The notes under the pieces are model-generated. The model made no database searches, had not been told where the DNA came from, and saw nothing but the letters and a program-made list of their open reading frames with translations. From Leptotrichia sp. oral taxon 215 str. W9775 (GTDB lineage Bacteria; Fusobacteriota; Fusobacteriia; Fusobacteriales; Leptotrichiaceae): 7,559 nucleotides of DNA. Below, piece by piece: positions 7,499 to 7,559 of this stretch. The stretch is from the NCBI RefSeq assembly GCF_000469505.1, contig NZ_KI272829.1, positions 1-7,559 of the forward strand, in the 5' to 3' direction. Every line of letters starts with the position of its first letter. Positions within the stretch are counted from its first letter, which is position 1. The position numbers and the translations under genes were made by a program.

Positions 7499-7503
7499 CA
7501 GTT

Positions 7504-7559
7504 ATGAATAACAATTTGAAAAGAATTGAAAAAGAGTTAAGATCATTTGTAAAGAGATG
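7504..7559 (+). CDS. Start of a second autotransporter gene, cut by the window end
   Basis: The reading frame gives MNNNLKRIEKELRSFVKR and runs off the window. From the ninth codon it is identical to the first codons of the gene at position 3, so it encodes the same fusobacterial autotransporter signal region. It shows what the missing first eight residues of that gene probably are. Either it is a paralogue in tandem, or, if the sequence is circular, it is the same gene. Passenger and barrel are not visible. Confidence 0.8.
   Translation, partial: MNNNLKRIEKELRSFVKR
7526..7559 (+). repeat. Terminal direct repeat, right copy
   Basis: Exact copy of bases 1-34, inside the 5' end of the second autotransporter gene. 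The repeat-to-repeat distance is 7,525 bp. Confidence 0.95.

Noticed and set aside
6234..7503. tRNA, rRNA, CRISPR or riboswitch in the intergenic DNA
   Set aside because: I found no cloverleaf, no regularly spaced repeats and no conserved aptamer core on either strand.

Overview
The window looks like part of a surface-adhesin locus from a fusobacterium, most likely Leptotrichia or a close relative. The DNA is very AT-rich. The large protein carries the N-terminal export domain typical of fusobacterial type V autotransporters (N-terminal KELRSFVKRCKD and a PWSSWQFG motif). A FadA-like small adhesin sits beside it. The genus is inferred from these protein features and base composition, not from a marker gene.

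Layout: (1) Positions 3-6233 (+) encode a giant autotransporter whose first few codons lie outside the window. It has a signal peptide, a fusobacterial N-terminal domain, a Pro-rich linker, a long cysteine-free beta-helix-type passenger with about thirty repeated coil motifs, a helical linker and a C-terminal beta-barrel ending in Tyr. (2) Positions 6234-6895 are a 662-bp gene-free, AT-rich region. It holds a weak terminator-like hairpin, a roughly 240-bp imperfect palindrome resembling a decayed MITE or IS remnant, TGAATA half-site repeats, a 42-nt near-perfect AT hairpin and a good extended -10 promoter. (3) Positions 6896-7285 (+) encode a secreted 129-aa FadA-family helical adhesin with a strong ribosome binding site. 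(4) Positions 7286-7503 contain a probable decayed small secreted-protein gene. (5) From 7504 a second autotransporter gene begins and runs off the window.

The last 34 bases (7526-7559) are identical to the first 34 bases (1-34), and both copies are in the same reading frame of an autotransporter 5' end. Either this is one unit of a tandem array of autotransporter genes sharing a conserved 5' end, or the sequence closes on itself (a circular or graph-derived contig) and the gene at 7504 is the same gene as the one at position 3, which would then encode 2,084 residues.

Functionally, the genes fit an outer-surface adhesion locus: a large self-exported passenger anchored by its barrel, plus a small secreted helical adhesin that is probably transcribed with the downstream autotransporter, because no convincing terminator separates them.
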